Source: an uncultured Faecalibacterium sp. | GTDB taxonomy: Bacteria; Bacillota; Clostridia; Oscillospirales; Ruminococcaceae | DNA length: 26,269 nucleotides | NCBI GenBank assembly: GCA_900539945.1 | Contig: UQDV01000033.1 | Span: forward strand, 1-26,269 | Direction: 5' to 3' | Part shown: positions 1 through 7,258 of the stretch, piece by piece | Numbering within the stretch: position 1 is the first letter of the stretch | How the letters are laid out: the number at the start of each line of letters is the position of its first letter | The notes under the pieces: generated by a model | Told to the model about the DNA's origin: nothing | The model's database searches: none | Seen by the model: the letters and a program-made list of their open reading frames with translations, nothing else | Made by a program: the position numbers and the translations under genes

Positions 1-44
1 TTAGAACCTGAATCTAACGCGTCTGCCAATTCCGCCATATCCGC
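1..44 (-). tRNA. tRNA-Leu(CAG), 3' part cut by window edge
   Basis: Read on the minus strand, the 5' acceptor strand GCGGATA (38-44) is followed by TG, a leucine-type D arm (GGCGGAATTGGCAGAC) and an anticodon arm TTAGA-TTCAGGT-TCTAA. The seven-base loop has CAG in the anticodon position, so this reads as tRNA-Leu(CAG). The variable arm, T arm and 3' end lie beyond the left edge. A strong promoter sits just upstream at 89-116. Confidence 0.9.
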
Positions 45-88
45 ATATTCTGTTTCGTTCGTGAGCTGTGTCGCTCGGAACGATAGTT

Positions 89-116
89 ATTATACCAGAT
101 ATGCCGGAATTGTCAA
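89..116 (-). promoter_or_regulatory. Promoter of tRNA-Leu
   Basis: On the minus strand there is a perfect -35 TTGACA (111-116), a 16-bp spacer and a perfect -10 TATAAT (89-94) preceded by TGG (extended -10). Transcription would start near 82, about 38 nt before the mature tRNA 5' end. Confidence 0.85.
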
Positions 117-166
117 GCGTTTTCTGCAAAAAAGTTTTCTCTTTTTGTAAAACGTCATACTTCCGT

Positions 167-208
167 AAAAAAGCCCGTCGCAGGCCGGTTTTCCGGCACA
201 GGACGGGC
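167..208 (-). terminator. Terminator of the kinase-regulator-permease operon
   Basis: On the minus strand GCCCGTC (202-208) pairs with GACGGGC (173-179). A second inner stem GCCGG-AAAA-CCGGC lies inside, and a run of six T follows (167-172). It lies about 60 nt past the permease stop codon. Confidence 0.85.
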
Positions 209-267
209 GGTTTATTTGGTCGTTTGAGCGTGGCCGCCGGGCGCTGGCGGCAGACATTTTCTGTTGC

Positions 268-1593
268 TTACAACGCGCGGCCCCACACCAGCCACAGGTA
301 CACCGAGCCGGTCAGCACTGCCGCCAGTGTAAAGGGCACCCCGATGCGCAAAAAGTCGGCTGTGCGCACGGTCTCACCATTCTTGCGCAGGATGCCAATG
401 GCCGCAATGTTGGCCGATGCCCCGATGGGGGTCAGGTTGCCGCCCAGCGTTGCGCCGGTGAGCAGACCGAAGTAAAACACCTCCGGTGCCATGCCTGCAC
501 CATTGTTCATCAGCGCGGCAATGCCCTGCACCACCGGCAGCATGGTGGCCACATAGGGGATGTTGTCAATGAAAGCCGACAGCACCACCGATACCACCAC
601 CAGCAGCACATACAGCCGGAAAGGATCCTCCCCGGCCACGGTATGGAACAGCTGCGCAGCAGCGTCGATGACACCCGCCGTGCGGATGCCCGCGATCACG
701 ATGAACAGCCCGAAGAGCAGCAGCAAAGTGTCCCGGTCCAACTCCTGCACCACCTGCACCAGCGGCTTTGCCGAGTGTTCCCGCAGGCAGGCACGGACCA
801 CGCCCACCACGCACAGGGTCATGCAGATGAGCCCGCTGCGCAGCTCGTACAGTGTTGCCAGCAGGCCGCTTTCCGGCTGCGGCAGGAAAGACGCCACGAT
901 CAGCAGCCCCACCGTCAGCAGCATCAGGGCGGTGGGCACGTCATCTTCCACCTGTGTTTCCACACGGGCGGTGATGGGCTGTTTTTCTCGCCGGAACAGC
1001 CACAGCAGCACCAGCAGGGAGGTCAACGCGCCCAGCTCCACACCCCAGAAGACGCCCGGGCGGCCGTGCATCCAGAAAAAGTCAAAGAAGTTCATCTCCG
1101 CAAAGCCGCCCAGCAGGATGCTGGTGGTATCCCCCACCAGCGTGGCTGCGCCCTGCAGGTTGGAGGACACCGCAATGGCAATGATCACCGGAACCGGCGA
1201 GATCTTCAGCTTGCGGGCAATGGCCAGGCCCACCGGTGCCACCATGAGCACTGTGGCCACATTGTCCACAAATGCACTGATGACCCCGGCAAAAAGTGCC
1301 AGCACGCACACAGCCCACTGGGCATTTGGCACCCGGACGATCAGCTGCTCGGCCAGGCGGGCCGGCATCCGGCTCCGGATGAACAGCGATACGATTCCCA
1401 TGGTGCCAGACATCATCAGCAGCACATTGTAATCCACCGCCCCCAGCGCCGCCGAGAGCGAAAAATCATACACGCCCAGCTGTCCCAGTGCCATGAACAC
1501 CGCCGCACTGCACAGGGCCACCCACGGGCGCTCTTTGGGCAGTGCCAGCATGAGCAGATAGGTGACAGCAAAAATTACCAGTGCAAGGATCAT
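268..1593 (-). CDS. ArsB/NhaD-type anion or cation permease (ion transporter superfamily)
   Basis: This 441-residue integral membrane protein has about ten to twelve hydrophobic segments. Two pseudo-repeat motifs typical of the ArsB/NhaD/SLC13-like superfamily are visible: SAFVDNVATVLMVAPV near residue 106 and SAFIDNIPYVATMLPVV near residue 335. GGNLTPIGASANI follows near residue 382. Family members exchange Na+/H+ or export arsenite or organic anions; the substrate cannot be read from the sequence. Its ATG overlaps the response-regulator stop codon in an ATGA, so it is translationally coupled as the third gene of a kinase-regulator-permease operon. That suggests the two-component pair controls it, or senses the ion it moves. 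A hairpin terminator follows. Confidence 0.8.
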   Translation of the reverse strand: MILALVIFAVTYLLMLALPKERPWVALCSAAVFMALGQLGVYDFSLSAALGAVDYNVLLMMSGTMGIVSLFIRSRMPARLAEQLIVRVPNAQWAVCVLALFAGVISAFVDNVATVLMVAPVGLAIARKLKISPVPVIIAIAVSSNLQGAATLVGDTTSILLGGFAEMNFFDFFWMHGRPGVFWGVELGALTSLLVLLWLFRREKQPITARVETQVEDDVPTALMLLTVGLLIVASFLPQPESGLLATLYELRSGLICMTLCVVGVVRACLREHSAKPLVQVVQELDRDTLLLLFGLFIVIAGIRTAGVIDAAAQLFHTVAGEDPFRLYVLLVVVSVVLSAFIDNIPYVATMLPVVQGIAALMNNGAGMAPEVFYFGLLTGATLGGNLTPIGASANIAAIGILRKNGETVRTADFLRIGVPFTLAAVLTGSVYLWLVWGRAL

Positions 1594-2330
1594 TCGCCCT
1601 CCTCTGCAGTCTGACGGCTCTCCGGGTCCTCGTCGATCATGCGGTAGCCCACCCCCAGCTCGTTGAGGATGTAGGGGTTGCTGCCGGGGCGGCTGCCCAG
1701 CTTTTTGCGGATGTTGGCCATGTTCACCTGCAGCTTTTTGGTGCTGCCTACATCGGTATCGCCCCAGATGGCCCGCACGATGGCGGCGTAGGTCATCACC
1801 CGGCCGGCATGCTGGGACAAAAAGGCCACGATGTTGTATTCCGTCTGGGTCAGGCGCACCTCCTGCCCTTCCACGAACACCTTGCGGCGGTCGTAGTTGA
1901 TGCGCAGTCCCTGAGCCTGGAACTCTCCGCCGGATGCGGCATCTCCGGTGCGGCTGTAGCGGTTCAGGCGCAGGGCCACCCGCACCCGGGCCAGCAGTTC
2001 CCCGGTGCCGAAGGGTTTGGTGATGTAATCGTTGGCACCCAGATCCAGCGCTTCGATCTTATCCATCTCGTCGGTACGGGCCGACAACACGATGATGGGG
2101 GTCATGTACTTCTGCCGCACGGTACGGATCAGCTCCAGCCCGTCCCGGTCCGGCAGGCCCAGGTCCAGGATCACCAGATCCGGGTTGTGGGATGCGAACA
2201 GGGTCAGGCCCATGGTGCAGGTGTGCGCCACCAGCGCCTGATAGTCGTTCGTGGTCAGCAGCGTTTCAATGAAGCTGCAGATGTTCGCCTCGTCCTCCAC
2301 GATCAGCACCTTATATTTATTATTGCTCAT
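1590..2330 (-). CDS. OmpR/KdpE-family response regulator
   Basis: This is a 246-residue two-domain response regulator. The N-terminal receiver has the acidic pair E12-D13, phospho-acceptor D56 (in VILDLGLPD), S83 and K105 (in DYITKPF). The C-terminal half is an OmpR-type winged helix (LTQTEYNIVAFLSQHAGRV, then AIVRAIWG and VNMANIRKKL). Overall it resembles KdpE. Its start overlaps the last 11 nt of the kinase gene and its stop overlaps the permease start, so the three genes form one coupled transcript. It presumably receives phosphate from the kinase encoded directly upstream. Its targets are unknown; no kdpFABC genes are present here. Confidence 0.9.
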   Translation of the reverse strand: MSNNKYKVLIVEDEANICSFIETLLTTNDYQALVAHTCTMGLTLFASHNPDLVILDLGLPDRDGLELIRTVRQKYMTPIIVLSARTDEMDKIEALDLGANDYITKPFGTGELLARVRVALRLNRYSRTGDAASGGEFQAQGLRINYDRRKVFVEGQEVRLTQTEYNIVAFLSQHAGRVMTYAAIVRAIWGDTDVGSTKKLQVNMANIRKKLGSRPGSNPYILNELGVGYRMIDEDPESRQTAEEGE

Positions 2331-3402
2331 CCTCTGCGTCCTCCAGTTCGATTTTCTCCGTCTCCAGCCAGAAACGGATGGTCGTGCCCTCGCCAGGGCG
2401 GCTCTCTGCGTCGATCTCGCCGCCGTGGGCCTTGATGATGGCGGCGCACACCGACAGGCCGATGCCCATGCCGTGCTTGCCGCTGTCGGCCGGGGCGTTG
2501 GGGTCCGGGCCGCCGGTGCCGGAGAACAGGGTGCGCAGGCGCTCTTTCGGGATGCCGCAGCCGTCGTCCTTCACCTCAAACACAGCCCGGCTGCCCAGCG
2601 TGAACACCCGCAGCGTCAGGGTGGTCATGCCCTCGGCGTGGAGCACCGCGTTCTCCAACAGGTTCATCAGCACCTGCTGGATCAGCATGGAGTCCATGGG
2701 GATCATAACAAAGTCCTCCGGCAGCTCCAGCTGCACCGGAACGTCCGGGCAGCGCTTTTTGAATTTGACCAGCACTGCATCCAGCAGCTCTTCCAGCACG
2801 GTGGGGGTCTTTTTGACCGTCACCTGTTCCCCGTCGAAGCGGGTCACGGAAAGCAGATTCTCCACCATACGGTTGAGCCACTGGGCATCCTCGCAGGCCT
2901 CCCGCAGCAGCTTGAGGGCCTGTTCCTTGCCCAGCGAATCGTAGTTTTCCGTCACGGTGGAGCAGGCCCCGTAAATGGAGGTGAGGGGCGTGCGCAGGTC
3001 GTGGGAGACCGCCCGCAGAAGGTTGGCGCGCATTTTTTCCCGCTCGGTCTCCATGCGCAGCTGCTCCTGTTTTTTGACCCGGGTGGTCAGGGTACTGGTC
3101 ATGATGGATACGGCCAGCATCACAAGGCCGGAGAACAGATTTTCCGGCAGGGTAAAATTGAAGGCAAAATAGGGGGTGAAAAAGGCAAAGTTGACCGCCA
3201 GCACACTTGCCAGCGAGGCCAGCACGCCCCAGAGATAACCGTCGGTGTACATGGAGGTGACAAACACGGCCAGCATGAAGATCAGCATGGCCACGCCGTC
3301 GATGCGGCCGGTGATGCGCTGCACCCATACCACCGCCACCCCGGCGACGCACAGTGCGGCAAGCATGACCAGAAGGTCGCGGTACCAGGTACTTTTTTTC
3401 AT
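2320..3402 (-). CDS. Short KdpD-like sensor histidine kinase
   Basis: This is a 360-residue membrane kinase. Residues 10-105 hold about four hydrophobic segments with the TDGYLWGVLASLASVLAVNF signature of the DUF4118 membrane domain of KdpD. Then come a HisKA domain with H134 (in AVSHDLRTPLTS) and a HATPase domain with the N box (NLLENAVLHA), G1 (DDGCGIP) and G2 (GMGIGLS). The long N-terminal KdpD and Usp domains of classical KdpD are absent. The start at 3402 is chosen over an in-frame upstream start at 3534 because it has an AGGAG site and lies just downstream of the promoter at 3445-3453. First gene of the operon. Confidence 0.9.
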   Translation of the reverse strand: MKKSTWYRDLLVMLAALCVAGVAVVWVQRITGRIDGVAMLIFMLAVFVTSMYTDGYLWGVLASLASVLAVNFAFFTPYFAFNFTLPENLFSGLVMLAVSIMTSTLTTRVKKQEQLRMETEREKMRANLLRAVSHDLRTPLTSIYGACSTVTENYDSLGKEQALKLLREACEDAQWLNRMVENLLSVTRFDGEQVTVKKTPTVLEELLDAVLVKFKKRCPDVPVQLELPEDFVMIPMDSMLIQQVLMNLLENAVLHAEGMTTLTLRVFTLGSRAVFEVKDDGCGIPKERLRTLFSGTGGPDPNAPADSGKHGMGIGLSVCAAIIKAHGGEIDAESRPGEGTTIRFWLETEKIELEDAEDEQ

Positions 3403-3444
3403 AAACGGTTCACCACTCCTGATTTTATTCTGTCCTATTATAAG

Positions 3445-3453
3445 ATTATACCA
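3445..3453 (-). promoter_or_regulatory. Extended -10 promoter of the kinase operon
   Basis: On the minus strand TGTGGTATAAT contains a perfect -10 (3445-3450) with the TGG extension. No good -35 is found at the usual distance, which fits an extended -10 promoter. The leader to the kinase start would be about 36 nt. Confidence 0.65.
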
Positions 3454-3502
3454 CACCCCTGCTAAAGAATCAGCAAAAACGCTGCCACATTGACGGTGTG
3501 CC

Positions 3503-3524
3503 GGTTCCGGGCTATACCGGAACC
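3503..3524. repeat. Perfect 8-bp inverted repeat between divergent genes
   Basis: GGTTCCGG and CCGGAACC flank a six-base loop GCTATA. No T run follows on either strand, so it does not look like a terminator. It lies between the divergent promoters of the kinase operon and the threonine aldolase gene, so it could be an operator or the tail of an unseen small RNA. Confidence 0.6.
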
Positions 3525-3627
3525 AGCATCCCATACCGCCCGGAAGGAGGCCTTGGCAGCAGCAACTACTTCGGGGCGCAATTCCGACAGCATTTTGGCT
3601 GTCCGCCCTCTGCGCTTTTTTTCCTAT

Positions 3628-3656
3628 TTGACAAGCCTGCGGCCGGGGGTTACAAT
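3628..3656 (+). promoter_or_regulatory. Promoter of threonine aldolase gene
   Basis: TTGACA (3628-3633), a 17-bp spacer and TACAAT (3651-3656) give a near-consensus sigma-A promoter. The predicted start near 3663 leaves a leader of about 23 nt carrying the AGGAG ribosome site. Confidence 0.85.
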
Positions 3657-3685
3657 GGATGCATCTGAACTATAGGAGCGTTTTT

Positions 3686-4708
3686 ATGCTGTACTTTGAA
3701 AATGACTACTGCGAGGGTGCTCATCCCGCCATCCTGCAGAAACTGACCGAGACCAACTTTGAAAAGGTGTCCGGCTACGGCACCGACCCCTACTGCGCCA
3801 GCGCACGGGAGAAGATCCGCGCCGCCTGCGCCTGCCCGGACGCCGACGTGACCTTCATCTCCGGCGGCACCCAGACCAACGCCATCGTCATTGCCTCCAT
3901 GCTGCAGCGCTGGCAGGGCGTGCTGGCCGCGGCCACCGGCCATGTGGCCGCCCACGAAGCCGGTGCCATCGAGTACACCGGCCACAAGGTGATCAGCCTG
4001 CCGGCCCACGAGGGCAAGGTGTCTGCCGCCGATGTACGGGACTGGTGCGCCACCTTCTATGCCGACGCCAACCACGACCACATGGCGTTCCCAGGCATGG
4101 TGTACATCTCCCACCCCTCCGAGTACGGCACCCTGTACACAAAACAGGAGCTGGAAGATCTGCACACCGTCTGTCAGGAATACCGGATGCCGCTGTTTCT
4201 GGACGGTGCCCGGCTGGGCTACGGCCTGATGGCCGAGGGCACCGACGTGACCCTGGCCGACATCGCCCGGCTCACCGATGTGTTCTACATCGGCGGCACC
4301 AAGGTGGGTGCCCTGTGCGGCGAGGCCGTGGTGTTCCCCCACGGTGCCCCGGCCCACTTCATGACCATGGTCAAGCAGCAGGGTGCCCTGCTGGCCAAGG
4401 GCCGTCTGCTGGGCATCCAGTTCGATGTGCTGTTCACCGATGATCTGTACACGAAGATCAGCAAAAACGCCATCGACACCGCCAACGCCCTCAAGAAGGG
4501 TCTGGCCGCCAAGGGCTATCGCTTTTTTATGGATTCGCCTACCAATCAGGTGTTCGTGATTCTGGATAACGCCCAGCTGGCCGCACTGGAAGGCCGGGCG
4601 AAGTTCGGCTTCTGGGAGAAATTCGACGACACCCACACCGTGGTGCGCATCGCCACCAGCTGGGCCACCCGCATGGAAGAGATCGAGCAGCTGATTGCGC
4701 TGATGTAA
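3686..4708 (+). CDS. Low-specificity L-threonine aldolase-like PLP enzyme
   Basis: This 340-residue fold-type I PLP enzyme of the beta-eliminating lyase/threonine aldolase family would cleave L-threonine or L-allo-threonine to glycine and acetaldehyde. Visible family features are FISGGTQTNAIVIASML (residues 58-73), HEAGAIE from residue 90, LDGARLGYG (D173 and R176 near the cofactor), and the PLP-binding lysine K206 in YIGGTKVGALCGEAVVF. ATG 3686 is chosen because AGGAG lies 7 nt upstream; an in-frame ATG at 3659 lies before the predicted transcription start. Length is normal for the family. It has its own promoter and appears monocistronic. Some family members act on other beta-hydroxy amino acids, so exact specificity is open. 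Confidence 0.88.
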   Translation: MLYFENDYCEGAHPAILQKLTETNFEKVSGYGTDPYCASAREKIRAACACPDADVTFISGGTQTNAIVIASMLQRWQGVLAAATGHVAAHEAGAIEYTGHKVISLPAHEGKVSAADVRDWCATFYADANHDHMAFPGMVYISHPSEYGTLYTKQELEDLHTVCQEYRMPLFLDGARLGYGLMAEGTDVTLADIARLTDVFYIGGTKVGALCGEAVVFPHGAPAHFMTMVKQQGALLAKGRLLGIQFDVLFTDDLYTKISKNAIDTANALKKGLAAKGYRFFMDSPTNQVFVILDNAQLAALEGRAKFGFWEKFDDTHTVVRIATSWATRMEEIEQLIALM

Positions 4709-4761
4709 CAGCAAACCCCGCCGGAGTTTGTGCAGGATTGCAGTTGCATTTTGGGGCGCAG

Positions 4762-4786
4762 TATGGTATCTTTTGAATATACCATA
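4762..4786. repeat. Inverted repeat upstream of EIIA, overlapping a possible -10
   Basis: TATGGTAT (4762-4769) and ATACCATA (4779-4786) are perfect 8-bp arms around a nine-base AT-rich loop. A weak candidate promoter TTGCAT (4744-4749), 17 bp, TATCTT (4767-4772) overlaps the left arm. This is the arrangement expected of a repressor operator for the EIIA gene; neither the promoter nor the repressor is proven. Confidence 0.5.
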
Positions 4787-4856
4787 TGGGTTTGGGCGCA
4801 GCAGGCCCGCGCGGCGGCCGCACCCCTGAATATGATCAGAAGGAAGGATTATTATC

Positions 4857-5372
4857 ATGGGCTTTTTTGACAAGCTGTTCGGCAACAAGGCCGAAGAAGA
4901 AGAAACCGCCAAGTTCTTTGGCCAGAGCAAGACCGTTCTGGCTCCCATCCGCGGCAAGGTCCTGGCACAGGCCGACATCCCCGACGAGACGTTCGCACAG
5001 GGCATCCTGGGCCCCGGCTGCGGCATCGAGCCCACCGGCAAGACCGTGTATGCCCCCTTTGACGGCACTGTGAACCAGGTGGCTTCCACCCTGCACGCTG
5101 TCGGTCTGACCAGCGAAGACGGCATCGAGATCCTGGTGCACGTCGGCATGGACACCGTGGAGATGAACGGCAAGGGCTTCAAGGCTCTGGTCAAGGAGGG
5201 TGACAAGGTCAAGGCCGGCACCCCGCTGCTGAAGGTGGATCTGGACGCCATCCGCGCCGCAGGCCATCCCACCGCTACCGCCATCATCGTGACCAACGGC
5301 GACGATCTGGGCGAGCTGAAGATGCTGGCAGAGGGCGACATCCTGGCCGGCACCCCGCTGTTCAAGTTCTGA
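4857..5372 (+). CDS. PTS glucose-type EIIA protein, stand-alone
   Basis: This 171-residue protein matches the EIIA-Glc (crr-type) domain. A short charged N-terminus (residues 1-20) is followed by the beta-sandwich core with VLAPIRGKV, VYAPFDGTV, the supporting histidine H80 (TLHAVGL) and the phosphorylatable histidine H95 (EILVHVGMDTVEMNG). It would carry phosphate from HPr to a sugar EIIB/EIIC, and could regulate other transporters. No EIIB or EIIC gene is nearby, so it must serve permeases encoded elsewhere. ATG 4857 has a strong AAGGAAGGA site. An inverted repeat lies upstream and a strong hairpin terminator follows. Confidence 0.93.
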   Translation: MGFFDKLFGNKAEEEETAKFFGQSKTVLAPIRGKVLAQADIPDETFAQGILGPGCGIEPTGKTVYAPFDGTVNQVASTLHAVGLTSEDGIEILVHVGMDTVEMNGKGFKALVKEGDKVKAGTPLLKVDLDAIRAAGHPTATAIIVTNGDDLGELKMLAEGDILAGTPLFKF

Positions 5373-5387
5373 TTTCTGCACAGCAAA

Positions 5388-5424
5388 AGGCGTGCACTTC
5401 CGCAAAGGAGGTGCACGCCTTTTT
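5388..5424. terminator. Bidirectional terminator between EIIA and YczE-like genes
   Basis: AGGCGTGCAC (5388-5397) and GTGCACGCCT (5411-5420) form a perfect 10-bp stem. TTTTT follows on the plus strand and TTTT on the minus strand, so it can serve both convergent genes. It is stronger in the plus direction. Confidence 0.85.
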
Positions 5425-5436
5425 GATTTCCCGATC

Positions 5437-6081
5437 TTACTGGCCGCCCGGCTTGTAGCGCAGCACCCGCTCCGACACCAGCCCGTTGAAGAACTGGATG
5501 AAGGGTCCCAGGCAGAAGGCACAGATCAGCGTACCGATGCCCACAAGGCCGCCCAGCAGCCAGCACAGCAGCGCACACAGCGCATCGGTGAACACGCGGC
5601 AGCCGAAGTACGGCACCGGGGTGTAGTCCCGCAGGCCCAGCGAGAGGTAATCGTACGGGGCGATGCCCAGATCTGCCGTCTGGTACAGCGAAGCCCCCAG
5701 CGCCGTGACCGGCACCGCCAGCGCCACCCACAGCAGCTGCACCGGCAGGCCCAGCGCCTCGGCCGGGCCAAAGTGGGCCGCAATGGGGTCGTAGAAGGCC
5801 GTGACAATGAACCCGACGCCGATGCCGTTGACAAAGGTGCCAAGGCCGATGTACTTGCGCCCGAACCAGAACTGCAGTGCAAAGAACAGGATGTTCGTGC
5901 ACAGGTTCTGCACGCCCAGCGAGATGCCCAGCATCTCGGCCAGACGCATATTCAGTGCGCTGATGGAGTCGTTGCCAAGGTGAGACTGCTTGAACAGTGC
6001 AATGCCCAGCCCGATGATCACAATACCGACCACCATGCCGAGGATGCGCCGCGCCGAGGGCATCTGCGGGTTCTTTTTCAT
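5437..6081 (-). CDS. YczE/YitT-family multi-pass membrane protein
   Basis: This 214-residue protein is mostly hydrophobic, with about five or six membrane segments (roughly residues 12-31, 58-74, 80-98, 112-132, 160-178 and 184-202). Two related elements, HLGNDSISALNMRLAE (from residue 34) and DLGIAPYDYLSLGLRD (from residue 137), match the internal repeat seen in YczE/YyaS-type proteins. The molecular role of this family is unknown. A very good AAGGAG site precedes the ATG. It lies 48 nt downstream of the CobW-like gene, in the same direction, with an inverted repeat in the gap, so co-transcription is possible. Confidence 0.75.
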   Translation of the reverse strand: MKKNPQMPSARRILGMVVGIVIIGLGIALFKQSHLGNDSISALNMRLAEMLGISLGVQNLCTNILFFALQFWFGRKYIGLGTFVNGIGVGFIVTAFYDPIAAHFGPAEALGLPVQLLWVALAVPVTALGASLYQTADLGIAPYDYLSLGLRDYTPVPYFGCRVFTDALCALLCWLLGGLVGIGTLICAFCLGPFIQFFNGLVSERVLRYKPGGQ

Positions 6082-6106
6082 GATTCTGTTCTCCTTTTTT
6101 GCACCA

Positions 6107-6129
6107 GTTTTACAACGTTCGTTGAAAAC
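6107..6129. repeat. Inverted repeat in the CobW-like/YczE-like gap
   Basis: GTTTT-CAACG and CGTTG-T-AAAAC (minus strand) form a 10-bp dyad with a two-base centre and one unpaired T. It fills half of the 48-nt gap between the two genes. No T run follows, so a terminator role is unlikely; an operator is possible. Confidence 0.45.
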
Positions 6130-7065
6130 TCAGCGGTGAAGCTGTGTTTCGATCCTTGCCCTGTCCAGCCCCTCGCCGATGACGATGAGCACATCCTGCC
6201 CCTGCGGGATGGGAGCCAGTGTCTGCCCGGCGGCGGTGGCGTTCAGCTCCAGCCAGCCGCCCCGGGTGGGGGCAAAGCCCTTGACCCGCAGCACCTGCCC
6301 GCAGGCCGGGTCCCCAAACAGCCGGGCAGCTGCCTGCTGCAGCTGCTCCACCGTGAGGTGCTGTTCCAGAAAGCACAGGGAGCCGAAGGCCTTGTGCTCA
6401 TCAAAGTGCAGCTTTTCGCAGCTGGCCTGCCGCATGCCGCAGGCGGCGATCTGTGCAAGGTCGGCGTCGGTGAGGGCGGCCCAGTCCCTGGTGAGGATCT
6501 CGTCCGGGGCAAAGCGGCGGGAGCACTTGCAGGCTTCCAGCGCGCGGTCCAGGTGGGCAATGGCTGCCCGGCACTGTTCCGGCCCGGCCTGCGGCGCACG
6601 GCTCAGCAGCACCCGGCCTGCATTGGCCGTCTCGGAGGCCAGCAGATATTCCGCCTGCGGCGACAATGCTTCCGGCAGCATGGCGTCCACAATGGCGATC
6701 ACATTGCCGATGCGGTACCAGCGGTCCAGCGGGTCGTCCCGCAGCACGTCAAAGAATTCGTCCACATCAAAGATGCCGCTGGGTTCCACCACCACCCGGT
6801 CAAAGCCGCGCATGGCCATGGCGATGAGCTTGGTGCGCATGCGCCGCTGGTGGGTGTCGCAGTCACACCCGCCGCTGATGGTCTCCAGATCGCACCGGTC
6901 GCCCAGCAGGTCCTGCACCAACATGGCATCCACGTTCACCGCGCCGAAGTCGTTTTCCAGAATGCAGACGTTGTGCCCCTGCTCCACCAGATACCGGACG
7001 TACCGGCGCAGAAAGGTCGTTTTGCCGGCCCCCAGAAACCCGGTGATCAGATCCACCTGTACCAT
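6130..7065 (-). CDS. CobW/COG0523-like P-loop metallochaperone family protein, degenerate motifs
   Basis: This 311-residue protein starts with a G3E-family P-loop, ITGFLGAGKTTFLRR (GFLGAGKTT at residues 9-17), and continues with ENDFGAVNVD, a cysteine motif GGCDCD (C67, C69) and VVVEPSGIFD. The C-terminal half has the CobW_C-type region ending in a beta-rich tail. Family members are GTP-dependent metal (zinc, cobalt, nickel) chaperones. Two departures are visible: the usual CxCC reads CDCD, and the NKxD guanine-specificity motif seems replaced by SRAP (155-158). Start 7065 has GGGAGG upstream; an in-frame 7158 start would add a non-family leader. A TATACT lies at 7107-7112 but without a good -35. 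Confidence 0.75.
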   Translation of the reverse strand: MVQVDLITGFLGAGKTTFLRRYVRYLVEQGHNVCILENDFGAVNVDAMLVQDLLGDRCDLETISGGCDCDTHQRRMRTKLIAMAMRGFDRVVVEPSGIFDVDEFFDVLRDDPLDRWYRIGNVIAIVDAMLPEALSPQAEYLLASETANAGRVLLSRAPQAGPEQCRAAIAHLDRALEACKCSRRFAPDEILTRDWAALTDADLAQIAACGMRQASCEKLHFDEHKAFGSLCFLEQHLTVEQLQQAAARLFGDPACGQVLRVKGFAPTRGGWLELNATAAGQTLAPIPQGQDVLIVIGEGLDRARIETQLHR

Positions 7066-7178
7066 TTTTTTCAAAGCACCTCCCGTGCCGTTTTTCGTTC
7101 CACCCCAGTATACCGCAGCGCCCGGCCAAACACCAGAGGTAAATTGGCCGGGTGCCAAATTGCGTTCCTCACTGTATA

Positions 7179-7224
7179 AAAAGAGCAGGATATTCCAGTT
7201 CTATATGGAATTTCCTGCTCTTTT
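7179..7224 (-). terminator. Terminator of the lipoprotein/GGDEF-EAL unit
   Basis: On the minus strand AAAAGAGCAGGA (7213-7224) pairs with TCCTGCTCTTTT (7179-7190), with an inner stem ATTCCA/TGGAAT. T-rich tails occur on both sides, so it may also act on the plus strand. It begins 34 nt past the GGDEF-EAL stop codon. Confidence 0.85.
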
Positions 7225-7258
7225 GGGCGGTTCAGAAGCGCTTCCGGCGGTTGCTGTC

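Noticed and set aside
68..475. Plus-strand open frame near the left edge
   Set aside because: It overlaps the tRNA promoter, the operon terminator and the permease end, and has no ribosome site.
3490..3675. 61-codon plus-strand frame before the threonine aldolase gene
   Set aside because: It runs through the threonine aldolase promoter, lacks a convincing ribosome site and shows no conserved features.
7107..7135. Promoter for the CobW-like gene
   Set aside because: TATACT is present at 7107-7112 but the hexamer 17 bp upstream (TGGTGT) is a poor -35 and no TGn extension exists; too weak to list.
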